Below are positions 28,025-37,880 of a stretch of DNA of 64,000 bases, piece by piece (positions within the stretch are counted from its first letter, which is position 1; each line of letters begins with the position of its first letter). The notes below the pieces were generated by a model. The model saw only the letters and a list, made by a program, of their open reading frames with translations, made no database searches and was not told the DNA's origin. Where the stretch lies: NCBI RefSeq assembly GCF_000816845.1, contig NZ_CP006879.1, forward strand, positions 372,001-436,000, in the 5' to 3' direction. Source of the stretch: Rhizobium gallicum bv. gallicum R602sp. GTDB taxonomy: Bacteria; Pseudomonadota; Alphaproteobacteria; Rhizobiales; Rhizobiaceae. The translations under genes were made by a program, and so were the position numbers.

Positions 28025-29592
28025 TCAGGCGGCAGTGGCAGTTTTGGGGAAGTTGAAGGGCAGCAGGTCGGTGGTATCGGCGTCGTCGGCGCGCTGAGGC
28101 AATTCGGTGAGGACGTGGCGCAACCAGGCTAACGGCTCGACGCGCGAGGCGCGGCAGGTCAGCATCAGGCTGTAGACTACGGCACTGGCCTTGGCTCCAT
28201 CCACGGTGTCGCTGAACAGCCAACTCTTTCTGCCAGTGGCAAAGATTTTGATATCGCGTTCGAGAAGGTTGTTGTCGATCGGCATCCTGCCGTCTTCGGC
28301 GTAGCGCGTCAGATATTCCCATTGGTTCCGAGTGTAGGATACGGCATAGCCAAGCTTGCTGTCCGGCCTTCGGGGCGATTTTATCGAGCCATTCCTTGAG
28401 GGCGTTCAGGACGGGGATGCTATGTTGCTGGCGGAAGCGGCGAATGCATTGATCTGGCGTTTCGCCTCTGTCCGGTTTTTCGTCCCGCGCCTGCCTTTCA
28501 ACCCGGTAGAGCTGTTCGAAGAACCGGAGCGCCTGCTCCGGCGGACCGCCGCCCTTCTTCCTCGCCTTGAGGGCATCGACAAAGCGCCGCCTCGAATGGC
28601 CATGCATCCAATATGGGTTGCGCCCTCCAGTGTGCGCCAGGCGGAATAGCCGTCGCTTATCACTATACCGCGGTAATCGGCGAGAAAGGCCTGCGGGTCT
28701 ATCTGGCCGCGGCCCGGCTGATAATCGAGAAGCACGATCGGCTCGTCACTGTCCTCGCCACTCCGATATGCCCACATATACGATGTGCTGGTGGCCTCCC
28801 TATCCTTTCCTTCAGGACCTGAACCGTCGTCTCGTCGCCATGAATGAGGGGCTGTGATCTGAGCCGCAGTTTCAGTGCGTCATAGATGCGATGCAGATGC
28901 TTCTCGCTCGAGCCGATCACCCAGTGACCCAGAGCGCCTCGGCTGACAGGAACACCGGCGCGTTCGAAGGCCTGCGCCAGACGGTAGAGCGGTGTGCCGT
29001 CGACGTATTTGTGAACAAGAGCAAAGGCCAGCGTCGAGGCCGTAGCGATGCTGCCCGGCAAGGGCTGCGTCGGCATCGGCGCGGTCACAACAGGCGTGTT
29101 GATCCCGGTGCGGTCGCAATGACGGCAAGCATATTTGAACCGCACATTTTGTAGGACCTTAGCCTTCACCTCGATATGAAGTTGCTCGGTAACGGTCTCG
29201 CCCATGCGGTGCATTTGGCCGCGGCAGCAAGGACAAGCCTTCTGATCGTCGGGAAGGTCATACTCGACGCGCTCGCGCGGCAGATTTTGCGGCAAGGCCT
29301 TGCGGCCGCGCTTCTTTCCCGTCGCCCCTTCTGTCGCCGGCAAGCCCGTGTCTGGCAGGGCAACGACATCGCCATCTTCGTTGTCGGCGGCGTCCTCATC
29401 AGCGGCCTGTTCAGCTTCATTGGAGAGGCGGTCAATTTGCTTTTCACTCTTCGGCGCAAAACGATGCAGTCGTGCAAGCGCCAGCTCTTCCTCGAGTTTG
29501 ACGACGCGCTCTGTGAGCTGACGGTTCTCCGCCTGCAGCGCAGCAATACGCGCCATCAACTCTTCAACAGTCGGTTCGCCGGTTCGATTCAT
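28025..29592 (-). pseudogene. tnpC: IS66-2 tnpC, at least three frameshifts
   Basis: Starts MNRTGEPTVEELMARIAALQ at 29592. The N-terminal coiled coil, the Zn-finger (ACPCCRGQMHRMGE, YACRHCDRTG) and the DDE start are open to VIHGDETTVQVLKE-like sequence (here PLIHGDETTVQVLKE). Frames change near 28805, 28600 and 28345. The readable end is [20 protein letters not shown] with the catalytic Glu, then [17 protein letters not shown]. Length with lesions corrected is about 520 residues. Confidence 0.8.
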
Positions 29593-29645
29593 CGTAGTTT
29601 TGAATCTGAACCGTACCGCCGCGTCAACCGCAGAATTCGCCGCCG

Positions 29646-29999
29646 TCAGCCAGCAACCTGATATTGCCGCACCGGATGGCGAACCATCGCATCGATATCG
29701 ATGCCGTCGAGAATCCAGTGCAATTGCTCCGTCGTCAGCCGCATCACCGTTTCCTGACGCCGGGGCCAGCGGAACTTGTCCTCGGTCAACCGCTTCAGGA
29801 CCAGCACAAAGCCCGATCGGTCGAAGAACAAGAGCTTCATCCGATCGCGATGGCGATTGCAGAAGGCAAAAACCGCTGGAGCAAACGGATCGAGTGCCAT
29901 CGTCTCCTGGACCAGAACCGCAAGGCTGTTGATACCAGCCCGAAAGTCGATCGGTTCGCGATGCAGGTAGACCTGAAGGTCAGCGCCCAGTCTGAACAT
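29646..29999 (-). CDS. tnpB: IS66-2 TnpB, intact
   Basis: 117 residues: MFRLGADLQVYLHREPIDFR, AVFAFCNRHRDRMKLLFFDR, LTEDKFRWPRRQETVMRLTT and the end IDIDAMVRHPVRQYQVAG. Full length for IS66 orf2, a helper required for transposition whose biochemical role is unclear. Its start overlaps the end of tnpA (stop at 29980). Confidence 0.85.
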   Translation of the reverse strand: MFRLGADLQVYLHREPIDFRAGINSLAVLVQETMALDPFAPAVFAFCNRHRDRMKLLFFDRSGFVLVLKRLTEDKFRWPRRQETVMRLTTEQLHWILDGIDIDAMVRHPVRQYQVAG

Positions 30000-30446
30000 G
30001 ACCCAGTGCTCCCATGATCGCCCTCAATGCATCCACATCACAGCATTCTAGCGTCAACTTCACGCCGTTCGGCAGTGACGCGCTCACCTTGGCTGGAGAG
30101 GAAAAAGGCGCAGCCCTTTTGACCCACGCACTCCATCGCAAGTCCCCGGCACATCCACCGCAGCCATGCTGCTCTGTCGCAGCAAGGCCCGATCGGAAGT
30201 GCTTTCAATCTGAACCGGGATAAACGCCGGTGATGAGGACGGCGGAAGGGACTGGGTCTCCGTGCGTTTCTTCATCCACTTCCGAAGAAGGTTCGCATTG
30301 ACCCCATGTTCGAGCGCAAGCTTCGATACCGACACTCCAGGCTCAAGGCAGGCCGTGACAGGACGGTCCTTCGATGCCGGGTCGTAACGGCGTCGCCCGT
30401 CCCGACCAACAAGCCTTACCCGTAGTTTCTGATCATCGTCTTCCAT
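29980..30446 (-). pseudogene. tnpA: IS66-2 tnpA, frameshifted
   Basis: From ATG 30446 the HTH protein reads GRRRYDPASKDRPVTACLEP, GVSVSKLALEHGVNANLLRK, WMKKRTETQS and a linker. Near 30110 the frame is lost, and the normal end (SLPNGVKLTLECCDVDALRA, GHVQTGR, stop 29980) is read in another frame. One indel would repair it. Confidence 0.75.
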
Positions 30447-30528
30447 CACAAGGTGTCCACCTATTTTGGTGGACATCTAATGCATCAGAGCACTCAACAG
30501 CAAAAGGTGCCGGGAAATTCGCGCTTAC

Positions 30529-30790
30529 ACAGAACCTGAGCATCCGCATCTTCAAGCTCAGCCGTACACCGTTCGGCAGCGACGCCTTCAGCCGCACCCG
30601 TGGCGATGTCGGCCGAGCCGACGGAGCCGGCGGTCGCGCAATCGGCGCGGCCTCAACAACCGGAACAAAGGCCGACGGCGCGCAAGGCATTAGTGGTCAA
30701 CGCGTTCTCCGCCTGCCGGCGCGGACGCAGCCTGATCCAGTTGCGCAACTGATTGGCGTTCACCCCGTACTCGAGCGCAAGCCCTGCAAC
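30529..30790 (-). pseudogene. tnpA: IS66-1 tnpA, middle piece between two nested IS66 elements
   Basis: Reads LALEYGVNANQLRNWIRLRP and, after a frame change near 30690, FVPVVEAAPIARPPAPSARP and KASLPNGVRLSL. At 30790 it joins, across IS66-3, the first TnpA piece at 35606 (GVSVAG + LALEYG). At 30529 it joins, across IS66-2, the last piece at 27955. The two junctions were confirmed by the 8-bp duplications. Confidence 0.8.
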
Positions 30791-30812
30791 GTAAGCGGCA
30801 AGGCGAGGCCGT

Positions 30813-32394
30813 TCAGGCGGCGTAGTTCCACGGCATGAGTGCGTCGATTTCGCTGCTCGGCCAGCCATTGGCGATGCGCTCGAGGGTCTGGGTGAGCCAG
30901 GCAAGCGGATGACGTTGTTCATCTTTGCCGTCTGCACCAGCGTGGCGATGGTTGCCCAGCTCCTGCCGCCGCCGTCGCTGCCGGCGAAGAGCGAGTTCTT
31001 GCGTTTGCTCGCTCGACGATGTTGGAGTCGAGTTCGATGCGGCCGTCGGTGAGGAAGCGTTCGAAGATGGCGCGACGCGAGATGGCATAGCGGAGCGCCT
31101 CGGCCAGTTTCGATTTGCCGGAGATGCGCGGCAGGGTTTGCTGCCAGAGGGCGAAGAGGTCCGCGACGACTGCTGCAGAAGCCTCTTGGCGCGCCGCGGC
31201 ACGGGCATCGGGACCTTGGCCGCGCACGGTCTCTTCGATCTGCCAGAGCGTGGCCATCTTCTCCACCGTCGCCGTTGCAACCTTTGAGCTTTCGCTGGCA
31301 TGAAGCTCGTAGAACTTCCGCCGACTGTGTGCCCAGCAGCCTGCTAGCAAAACGCCGTCATGGCCGCGATCGGCGCGGACCAGCTTGTTGTAAGCGGCAT
31401 AGCCGTCGACTTGGAGAATGCCGCGGTAGCGGTTCAGATGCCGGGCGACACACTCGCCGGCTCTACTATCCTCGAAGCGATAGGCCACCATCGGCGGACC
31501 ACTGCCTCCGAAGGTCCGGTCATCCCTGGCATAGGCCCAAAGCCAGGCCGTCTTTGTCGATCCGGATCCAGGAGCGAGGGTCGGCAAAGTGGCTCGTCGG
31601 CGAAGATCCGCTCCCCCTTCTTGATCTCATCAAAGAGGTAGTCGGAGAGGATCTCGAGCTCGAACCCGAGCTTGCCCATCCATTGCGCCATCAGCTTGCG
31701 GTCGAGCTCGACCTTGTCGCAGGCGTAGATCGCCTCCTGCCGATAGAGTGGCAGGCCATCGGCATATTTGGAGACAGCGATCTGGGCCAGAAGCGCTTCC
31801 GTCGGAATGCCGCCCTCGATGATGTGTGCCGACGCCGATGCCTGGATGACGCCGTCCTCATTTTTGAGGCATACTTCGGCCGGCGATGACGCGGAACTTC
31901 GCCGGCACCACATCCAGCCGCTCCGACACGTCCTCGCCGATCAGCACCTTCTGCTTGCCGACATGTTCCGGCAGATCTTCAGGCTCGAGGACCACTTCGA
32001 CCCGCTCCAGATGCGGTGCGAAGCCCTTGCGCGGCCGCGGCGGACGTTTGCCTTCTGAGCGCTCGCGGCCTTTGTTGACCTGTGCCTTGATCGCGGCGAT
32101 GCCGGTCTCGATCTCCTCGAAGACAAAGGCCTGCTGCTCGTCGTCAGTGGTGGGGGAGCCGAGCTTTTCCGATCGGCGGCCGAAGCGGGCACGATCGAAG
32201 GCCTTCAGGATCTGCGTCAGCCGCTCGATGCGCTCATCGGCATCGGCATTGCGCGCCTTGAGATCAGCGATTTCGCTCTCCAGGGCATCGGCCCGCGCCG
32301 CCTTCTCGGCCATGGCAAGCACCATGGCTTTCAGCGCGTCAACATCGTCTGGGAGGTTGAGATCGGGCGGCGTCATCGTTTCGACAGAGCACAT
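30813..32394 (-). pseudogene. tnpC: IS66-3 tnpC, several frameshifts
   Basis: Starts MCSVETMTPPDLNLPDDVDA near 32394. FDRARFGRRSEKLGSPTTDD and EHVGKQKVLIGEDVSERLDV are open. A frame change near 31885 leads to NEDGVIQASASAHIIEGGIP and DLFDEIKK-like DYLFDEIKKGERIFADE. A change near 31600 leads to TAWLWAYARDDRTFGGSGPP, LQVDGYAAYNKLV and the Glu region ELDSNIVERA. A change near 31010 leads to the end WLTQTLERIANGWPSSEIDA, stop 30813. It is a different IS66 subtype from IS66-1 and IS66-2. Confidence 0.8.
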
Positions 32395-32449
32395 TTTGCT
32401 CCGGTTTTCCTGCCCTTTCAGGCTGCTGATTCACTTCGCCGCAGGGCTT

Positions 32450-32651
32450 TTACCCAACAATCTCCGGCGGCTTGACCGGCACGGCCCGAACCCGCTTCCA
32501 ATCCATGCCATCGATGAGCGTCAGAAGCTGAGCATGGTTAAGCTGGATCCGATTATGGCCGATCCGCGGCCAGCAGAACTGCGATTTTTCCAACCGCTTG
32601 GCGTAAAGGCAGACGCCAGAGCCGTCCCACCAGACGATCTTGACTCTGTCC
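32450..32651 (-). pseudogene. tnpB: IS66-3 tnpB, 3' half
   Basis: Encodes DRVKIVWWDGSGVCLYAKRL, FCWPRIGHNRIQLNHAQLLT and the end VRAVPVKPPEIVG. Joined to 35251-35393 with one copy of the GC dinucleotide removed, it gives exactly 345 bases (114 residues and stop) with the standard sequence across the joint (RAKRADRVKIVWW). So only the insertion disables this gene. Confidence 0.9.
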
Positions 32652-32681
32652 GCACAGTGCGCTTCATAATGCATCCCTCTG

Positions 32682-34766
32682 TTAGAGTCCGGGCAATCGG
32701 ACAACTTTATCATATTGATAATCCTCGTAAAACTTCGGGCGTCGATCGACGACACCCTGCACCCCTATCCGGACGGCTTCCGAGGATAATGCTTCGACGG
32801 GAACCATCCACGGCGAGCCTGGAAGGATTTGCGTTGCGGGTAAAATTCCTCTCTGCACCAGGCTCTTAGCCGATCCGACACAAATGCCGAGTTTCTCCGC
32901 CGCTTTCATCAAGCTGATCATCGGTACGTCCACTTTGGTGGCATCGTATTCGGGAATTGCTAGGCGCTCGCGCATGTCGCGGACACGTACGGTCGTCCAA
33001 CTCTCGCCATCACCGGTCTTGCAGTGCATTCTATTGAGCGACACCGCAAGTTCCCGATCTGGCCATGTCCACCCAGTTTGCGCAGGGCCTCGACTGCCGA
33101 CGGCGCCATCTCACTCGGATATCTGCCGGTCTTGACGCGCGCGACGCGGACCTCAGTATGACGACCACCGGTCCAATGGATTAATAGCACGGCCTCGTTG
33201 GTCGCATTGTCGAGATTGCAGACGATCTCCTGAACCAGGATATGGATAAGCCGCTGTTTCGTTCGAGTATCTGTAGCTGTCGCATTCCATGCGGTCGGCA
33301 GATCATGAGCGAGTTGCAGGAGCCGGCCACGATCGATGGCAGGGCGTGCGGCTGACAAGGCGGACAATTCCTTGATCTTCTGCTCAAGCACCTTCACACG
33401 CTCCAGCGCATCATTCCATCGCGCTTCCAACTCACGAGCGACATGCCGCTTGGCTGGGTCCACAAGCTCATACCTGCGACTGGCCAGCAGGGCGTCGTAG
33501 CGTGCGCCTTCGAGGTCCCGCTCGATTGCCGCAATGATGTCTCTTTGGGACCGCTCGACTTGATCGGAGGCGAATATTGCCGCTTCGACGGCACGATCCG
33601 ACACCGCTTCCAGAATCTGGAGGGCGACAGCGCGGTCGACCCTGACGCCGCCAATGCCGATACAAAGGCCGACACCCACATGAGCATCATCGCCGCGGCA
33701 CTGATATCGATGGGCGTTGCCTTTTGCACTGCCGTAAAAGACGCGCATCATTCGGCCACAGCGGCCGCATCGCATCAGTCCCGTCAAAAGAGCACGGCCG
33801 CCACGCGCTGATTTGCGATCGCAATTCTTCTTCATGTGCGCGTTCTCAGTCAGGAGCTTGTAGTTCTCCTCATACTCCCGCCAACTGATGTAACCTTGAT
33901 GATTATCGCGCAGCAGCACGCTCCATTCGCCCCGGGGTTTACGCACCCCAGTGGCCTTGCGAGCGCGACCATCGACGATCCGCGTTCGCTGCGCGCGTCT
34001 TCCGAAGGCGTAGGCGCCCGCATAGAGTGGGTTGTGGAGGATCTGCATGACGCTGTGGTAGGCTGGCGCTTTCCAGACTAGTTTGCAGACGTCGACATTG
34101 CGCAGGACGACAGGCATCTTGATATCGGCCGACCGCCAAAAAGACCTGTCGTCCGCTTCCCAGTTCCCGGAATTTGGTAAAGACAAGCCTGATCGTCTCA
34201 GCTACGTGTTCGTCCGGATCAATCTCTATCTTGCCCACCTCGCTCCAGCACAAGCCCGGAGGCAGCATGAACCTTAGTTCCCCACGTCCGGCCTTGGAAT
34301 CGCGGGCGGCGATGCCGCGTTGTCGCATCAAGCTAAGCTCGTACTCCGACATCGTGCCTTTCAATCCAAGCAGCAAACGATCGTTGACAAGCCGCGGATC
34401 ATAGGCGCCGTCCGGATCGATGACCAGCGTACCAGCAAGCGCGCAAAGGTCGATCAGATGATGCCAGTCCCTACCATTGCGCGCCAAGCGTGATGCCTCG
34501 ATGCAATAGACCGCACCCACATCGCCGGAGCAGACCTGTGCCACAAGCCGTTCGAACCCAGGGCGCTCCATGCTGCCCGAACCGGAACGGCCAAGATCGT
34601 CATCGATTACGGTCACCGATGCAAAGCCGGTCGTTGTGGCAGCTCCAGCAAGGTCATACTGCCGACGCTGGCTTTCGAGATTACTGGTGACCTGCGTCAT
34701 AATCGACTGCCGGACGTAGACCACAGCCGCACGTCCCAGATGGTCAGGCGTGATCTTCGTGTTCAT
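32682..34766 (-). pseudogene. Large serine recombinase, two frameshifts
   Basis: From ATG 34766: the N-terminal resolvase domain has VVYVRQSIMTQVTSNLESQR with the catalytic Ser, then DDDLGRSGSGSMERPGFERL and EASRLARNGRDWHHLIDLC. A frame change near 34135 (after SGRQVFL) leads to the Recombinase domain (MQILHNPLYAGAYAFGR), a zinc ribbon (LTGLMRCGRCGRMMRVFYG, YQCRG) and a coiled coil. A second change near 33055 leads to the C-terminal region with a HTH-like segment (KAAEKLGICVGSAKSLVQRG), ending VVRLPGL at 32682. About 690 residues when repaired, normal for this rhizobial family. Confidence 0.85.
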
Positions 34767-34929
34767 TTACGCCTCCCGTCTTCGTCGTTGTGTTTACCTC
34801 CAATGCCTCCAGCAGAAGATCTGCCAACGCCTCCACCAACCCCTTGACGTTCTTGACCGGCACCTGATGATTTTGGCGCTCCAGCTCCAGGACGAGCTGA
34901 TCGCGATTTTGATGTCGCCTGCTTCGCAT
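34744..34929 (-). CDS. Small protein of the serine-recombinase element (61 aa)
   Basis: ATG 34929 with AAGGAG seven bases upstream. It reads MRSRRHQNRDQLVLELERQN, then VKNVKGLVEALADLLLEALE, a helical core resembling small partner proteins found before such recombinases. It overlaps the recombinase start by 23 bases (translational coupling likely). A directionality or assembly factor is a guess. Confidence 0.55.
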   Translation of the reverse strand: MRSRRHQNRDQLVLELERQNHQVPVKNVKGLVEALADLLLEALEVNTTTKTGGVNEHEDHA

Positions 34930-35250
34930 CACCCTTCTCCTTCTTCTTTGAAGGACGGGATCTTGCGCCTCCTTTGCGAGTCGCGCCGAACGACGCCAGC
35001 GCGGCCGCCAGTTCGTTGAGGCCAGCGATGCTGATCTCAGGCAGCCCTAGCGCCATGGTGGAGCAGTAGCTTTGATCGAACATCCAATTCGGCAATTCGC
35101 GGCACAGATCCGGACGCTCATTCGTGTAGATGCAGGTCAAACTCTTGCCGCGTCTAAACGGCGAGACCTGCACCTTCTTCCCGAACAGCGGGTGCCAAGG
35201 ATAGGCAATCGTCGAAAAGCGAGAAACGTATGCAGAATGTCGGTCGTTGG
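34930..35250 (-). CDS. DUF5372-like protein of the serine-recombinase element (start uncertain)
   Basis: The frame from about 35235 downwards reads SRFSTIAYPWHPLFGKKVQV, CIYTNERPDLCRELPNWMFD and LPEISIAGLNELAAALASFG, then a lysine-rich tail (RPSKKKEKGDAK). The HPLFGK and P-x-WMFD pattern matches DUF5372 proteins that accompany this recombinase type (from memory). The frame stays open to 34763 through the next gene, where it is probably an overlap artefact. The start is not clear: the frame runs back across the insertion point into tnpB. Confidence 0.5.
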
Positions 35251-35393
35251 GCCCGTTTGGCCCGGAAGACGTAAAGCGCACCGTTGAACGGATCATTGCC
35301 GGCATCCCGCACCAGCGACAGCAAGCTGTCCGGGCCTTTGCGGAAGTCCACCGGATGACTGGCGAGGAACACCTTCACGCCGGAGGGGATCAT
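35251..35393 (-). pseudogene. tnpB: IS66-3 tnpB, 5' half
   Basis: MIPSGVKVFLASHPVDFRKG to NGALYVFRAKRA, then interrupted by the serine-recombinase element. The ATG overlaps the tnpA stop as ATGA (35390-35393), the coupling typical of IS66. Confidence 0.9.
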
Positions 35394-35521
35394 GCCGAAC
35401 GGACCGCCCGGATCACCCGCTGCAAGTGCGCCTCGTCGACATCTGCGCCGGCGCGCACGACAATGTCGCCAAGGACAACCTCGATATGGAAGGTTCTAGT
35501 TCCAGAACTAGGCGCAGACAT
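35390..35521 (-). CDS. tnpA: IS66-3 TnpA, unusually short (43 aa)
   Basis: ATG 35521: MSAPSSGTRTFHIEVVLGDI, VVRAGADVDEAHLQRVIRAV, end RSA with stop overlapping tnpB. This is only the C-terminal third of a usual IS66 TnpA. The N-terminal HTH is missing even though the element's terminal repeats are intact, so there is an internal deletion of about 250 bases between the right end and this gene. Confidence 0.6.
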   Translation of the reverse strand: MSAPSSGTRTFHIEVVLGDIVVRAGADVDEAHLQRVIRAVRSA

Positions 35522-35605
35522 AGAAGCTCACTTCGGCTCACAACGTGCGCTATCGATATCCGACCGCTAACCCCCTACGCCAGACGGGGTCCCCTTGCCG
35601 CTTAC

Positions 35606-35715
35606 CCTGCAACCGACACCCCCGGCTCAAAGCATGCATCGATCAAGCGCTCTTCCTCGACCGGATCAAACCGCCGCTTACCATTACGAAGAGGCATTTT
35701 CCGCGGCTGCTTCAT
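35606..35715 (-). pseudogene. tnpA: IS66-1 tnpA, 5' piece
   Basis: ATG 35715 (MKQPRKMPLRNGKRRFDPVE, then RLIDACFEPGVSVAG), the start of an IS66 TnpA HTH protein, cut at 35606 by IS66-3. It continues at 30790 (LALEYGVNANQL). The left truncation of IS66-1 is at 24911 and its own right end must lie shortly above 35715. Confidence 0.8.
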
Positions 35716-35875
35716 GTCAAAGTGTCAAAGCGCGGGCAAAGCAGAAGTTCTAAACGAGCCCCCTGAAAAGCCCGACTGCCAACATCTGGGGACCGTGGGC
35801 GTTCGTCGCGCTCATATCAGATCTATTCCGGCGCGCGCCCCACGTCCGCCGGACATAAAAGCCCTCAAACCACGA

Positions 35876-36877
35876 TTATGTCGCCAGCCAACAGGCTGAT
35901 CGGTGTTGCGGTCCTATTTCGATTGCTGGCGGCTCCTGCTGTCGGCAGCGGTTGAACGCGAGGGAGCAGCGCGGATGGAACCGACAGCCCTTCGGGACCC
36001 GAGCCGCACTGGGAATCTCCCCCCGCAGGGCTTGGATAGCACCTCGATCTGCGGTATCGCGAACCTGTGGCGTGGCGTTCCGGAGCGCTACTGTATACGG
36101 ATGCTGGGGGTTCAAGGTGATATCGTCAGCACTGCCGATCTCGACCACACGTCCGAGGTACATAACGGCGATGCGATCGGCGATTAGCCAGGCGAGCGGC
36201 AGGTCGTGAGTGATAAACAGCAGCGCTAGATTTTGTCGGTCCCGCAGGTCGATCAGAGTCTGCAGGATTTGTGCGCGGATCGAAACATCCAGCATCGATA
36301 CGGGCTCGTCCGCGACAATGAGTTCCGGTTTGACGACAAGGGCCCCCGCTACGACGACTCGCTGACGCTGACCGCCTGACAGCTCGTGTGGAAATCGTGC
36401 GAAGAAATCCTCGGGAGGGTTCAAACCAGCGGCCGAAAGAGCGTCGCTCACCCGTTTGGTGAGCTTCTCATTGTTCTCGACGAGCCGCAGCGACCGCAAC
36501 GGTTCTGCCACCGCGTCGAACACGGTGTGTCGTGGATTGAGCGCTTGATAGGCATCCTGGAAAATCATCTGCACTCGATGCCGATAAGGACGTAGCGCCG
36601 AAAAGCCGCGCACGCTTGTCATATCATCACCATCGAAAAGCAACTTGCCGCCAGTTGGCTGCACGAGCTTGGTGATGACGCGGCCTATGGTGGTTTTGCC
36701 ACTACCTGATTCACCCACGAGGGCAACGATTTCACCGCGAGCGACGGTCAGGTCGACTCCGTCTATCGCACGTACGCCGCCCCTTGGTCGTCCTAAGATA
36801 CCATCAAACAATCCACCCTGTAGGGGAAAGCGGACTTGCAGGTTCTCTAAACGCAGAATGTCGGCGATGTTAGGCAT
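35876..36877 (-). CDS. Oligopeptide-type ABC transporter ATP-binding protein (OppF-like)
   Basis: 333 residues. Walker [10 protein letters not shown] at about 54-62, Q-loop [13 protein letters not shown], signature LSGGQRQR, Walker [14 protein letters not shown]-loop FITHDLPLA. The C-terminal oligo_HPY domain has [14 protein letters not shown]. It energises import of peptides or similar solutes together with the OppD-like subunit; its start overlaps the OppD stop by 8 bases. Last gene of a five- or six-gene operon; the operon is followed closely by IS66-1. Corresponds in position to y4tS of pNGR234a (memory). Confidence 0.9.
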   Translation of the reverse strand: MPNIADILRLENLQVRFPLQGGLFDGILGRPRGGVRAIDGVDLTVARGEIVALVGESGSGKTTIGRVITKLVQPTGGKLLFDGDDMTSVRGFSALRPYRHRVQMIFQDAYQALNPRHTVFDAVAEPLRSLRLVENNEKLTKRVSDALSAAGLNPPEDFFARFPHELSGGQRQRVVVAGALVVKPELIVADEPVSMLDVSIRAQILQTLIDLRDRQNLALLFITHDLPLAWLIADRIAVMYLGRVVEIGSADDITLNPQHPYTVALRNATPQVRDTADRGAIQALRGEIPSAARVPKGCRFHPRCSLAFNRCRQQEPPAIEIGPQHRSACWLAT

Positions 36878-37880
36878 GAACTGGAACCTTGTCTGCTTGT
36901 CTCAACGATCTGTGAAGATGGCAGGCGACCCGTCCTTGGCCGCACCTCTCAAGTTGAGGATCTTCGATCATACAAATTGACATGGCAGACGGACAGCGTG
37001 GATGAAATGGGCAGCCTGAAGGGCGCTTCACCAAAGTCGGAGGGTCGCCCGGGATCGGCCGAATTATTCTTTTGTCCTTTGCCGGGCTTGGAATCGATTC
37101 GATCAGGAGCCGAGTGTAGGGGTGCTTAGGTTCGGCAAATATCTCTGCGACGGTGCCGTCCTCGACGATCCGTCCGGCATACATGATCATGACACGATCA
37201 CAGGTCTCCGCAACCACGGACAGATCATGTGTGATCAAGAGGAGAGCGAGATTAAACTTCGATCTCAATTCGACTAGCAGTTTGAGAACCTGCGCTTGGT
37301 TAATTACATCAAGGGCCGTAGTCGGCTCGTCACCGATGACTATTGACGGGCTACAGGCCAACGCCATAGCGATCATCACTCTTTGCCGCATGCCGCCAGA
37401 CAGTTCGTGTGGATAGGAAGCACCACGATCCGCAGGGATACCGACTAGTTCAAGGAGTTCCCTTGCTCTTGCCCTCGCATCGTCACGTGACATGCCATTC
37501 AGCATGCACGGCTCGGCGATCTGCTTAATAATTCGGTGAACGGGATTAAGTGCGTTCATCGCTCCTTGAAATACAACGGAGATTTCGCTCCAGCGGTATG
37601 GGCGCATCGCTGCATCATCGTTGATCGGCAAGCGCGTACCGCGGTAGCGTACCTCGCCGCCGTTGACCCGCGCGTTGGGCGAAAGCAGACCTGCAATGCT
37701 CATCGCAGTCGTGGTCTTGCCACTACCCGATTCCCCAACGAGGGCTACAGCTTGTCCGGCCAGCAGATCAAAGCTTATGTCATGGATGGCACGCAGCGAG
37801 ATGGCCTTCATCTCATAGTCTACGGAGAGATTGTCAATTGAAAGCAGCGAGGCAGTAGGATTCTGAGAACTTTTACTCAT
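36870..37880 (-). CDS. Oligopeptide-type ABC transporter ATP-binding protein (OppD-like)
   Basis: 336 residues. Walker [10 protein letters not shown] at about 53-61, Q-loop [13 protein letters not shown], signature LSGGMRQR, Walker [14 protein letters not shown]-loop LITHDLSVV. The C-terminal oligo_HPY region [14 protein letters not shown] may hold an iron-sulphur cluster as in some Dpp/Opp ATPases. It overlaps the OppC stop by 4 bases (ATGA-type coupling). Pairs with the OppF-like subunit on the cytoplasmic face. Confidence 0.9.
   Translation of the reverse strand: MSKSSQNPTASLLSIDNLSVDYEMKAISLRAIHDISFDLLAGQAVALVGESGSGKTTTAMSIAGLLSPNARVNGGEVRYRGTRLPINDDAAMRPYRWSEISVVFQGAMNALNPVHRIIKQIAEPCMLNGMSRDDARARARELLELVGIPADRGASYPHELSGGMRQRVMIAMALACSPSIVIGDEPTTALDVINQAQVLKLLVELRSKFNLALLLITHDLSVVAETCDRVMIMYAGRIVEDGTVAEIFAEPKHPYTRLLIESIPSPAKDKRIIRPIPGDPPTLVKRPSGCPFHPRCPSAMSICMIEDPQLERCGQGRVACHLHRSLRQADKVPVHA

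Larger units (their letters stand above)
27956..30528 (-). mobile_element. IS66-2, complete element in IS66-1 tnpA
   Basis: Terminal inverted repeats GTAAGCGCGATTTTCCCCGC (27956) and, reversed from 30528, GTAAGCGCGAATTTCCCGGC. Both ends are flanked by the 8-bp direct repeat ACAGAACC (27948-27955 and 30529-30536), the duplication length expected of IS66. 2573 bp with tnpA, tnpB and tnpC in order on the minus strand, but only tnpB is intact. Confidence 0.9.
32652..35252 (-). mobile_element. Serine-recombinase element inserted in IS66-3 tnpB
   Basis: About 2.6 kb flanked by a GC dinucleotide (32652-32653 and 35251-35252), the 2-bp signature of serine-recombinase strand exchange. Contents on the minus strand: a DUF5372-like gene, a 61-residue gene and a large serine recombinase. 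No terminal inverted repeats are seen. Sequences at the ends: GCACAGTGC at the left (a palindrome, 32652-32660), and GTTGGGC at the right. Confidence 0.75.
30791..35605 (-). mobile_element. IS66-3, complete element in IS66-1 tnpA, itself interrupted
   Basis: Terminal repeats GTAAGCGGCAAGG (30791) and, reversed from 35605, GTAAGCGGCAAGG. Both ends are flanked by the 8-bp duplication CCTGCAAC (30783-30790 and 35606-35613). Without the serine-recombinase insertion it would be about 2.2 kb. Order on the minus strand: short tnpA, tnpB (split), tnpC (frameshifted). Confidence 0.9.

Noticed and set aside
27500..30500. Tandem duplication of one IS66 element
   Set aside because: Terminal repeats and 8-bp duplications show one IS66 inserted in another, not a tandem copy; their proteins also differ.
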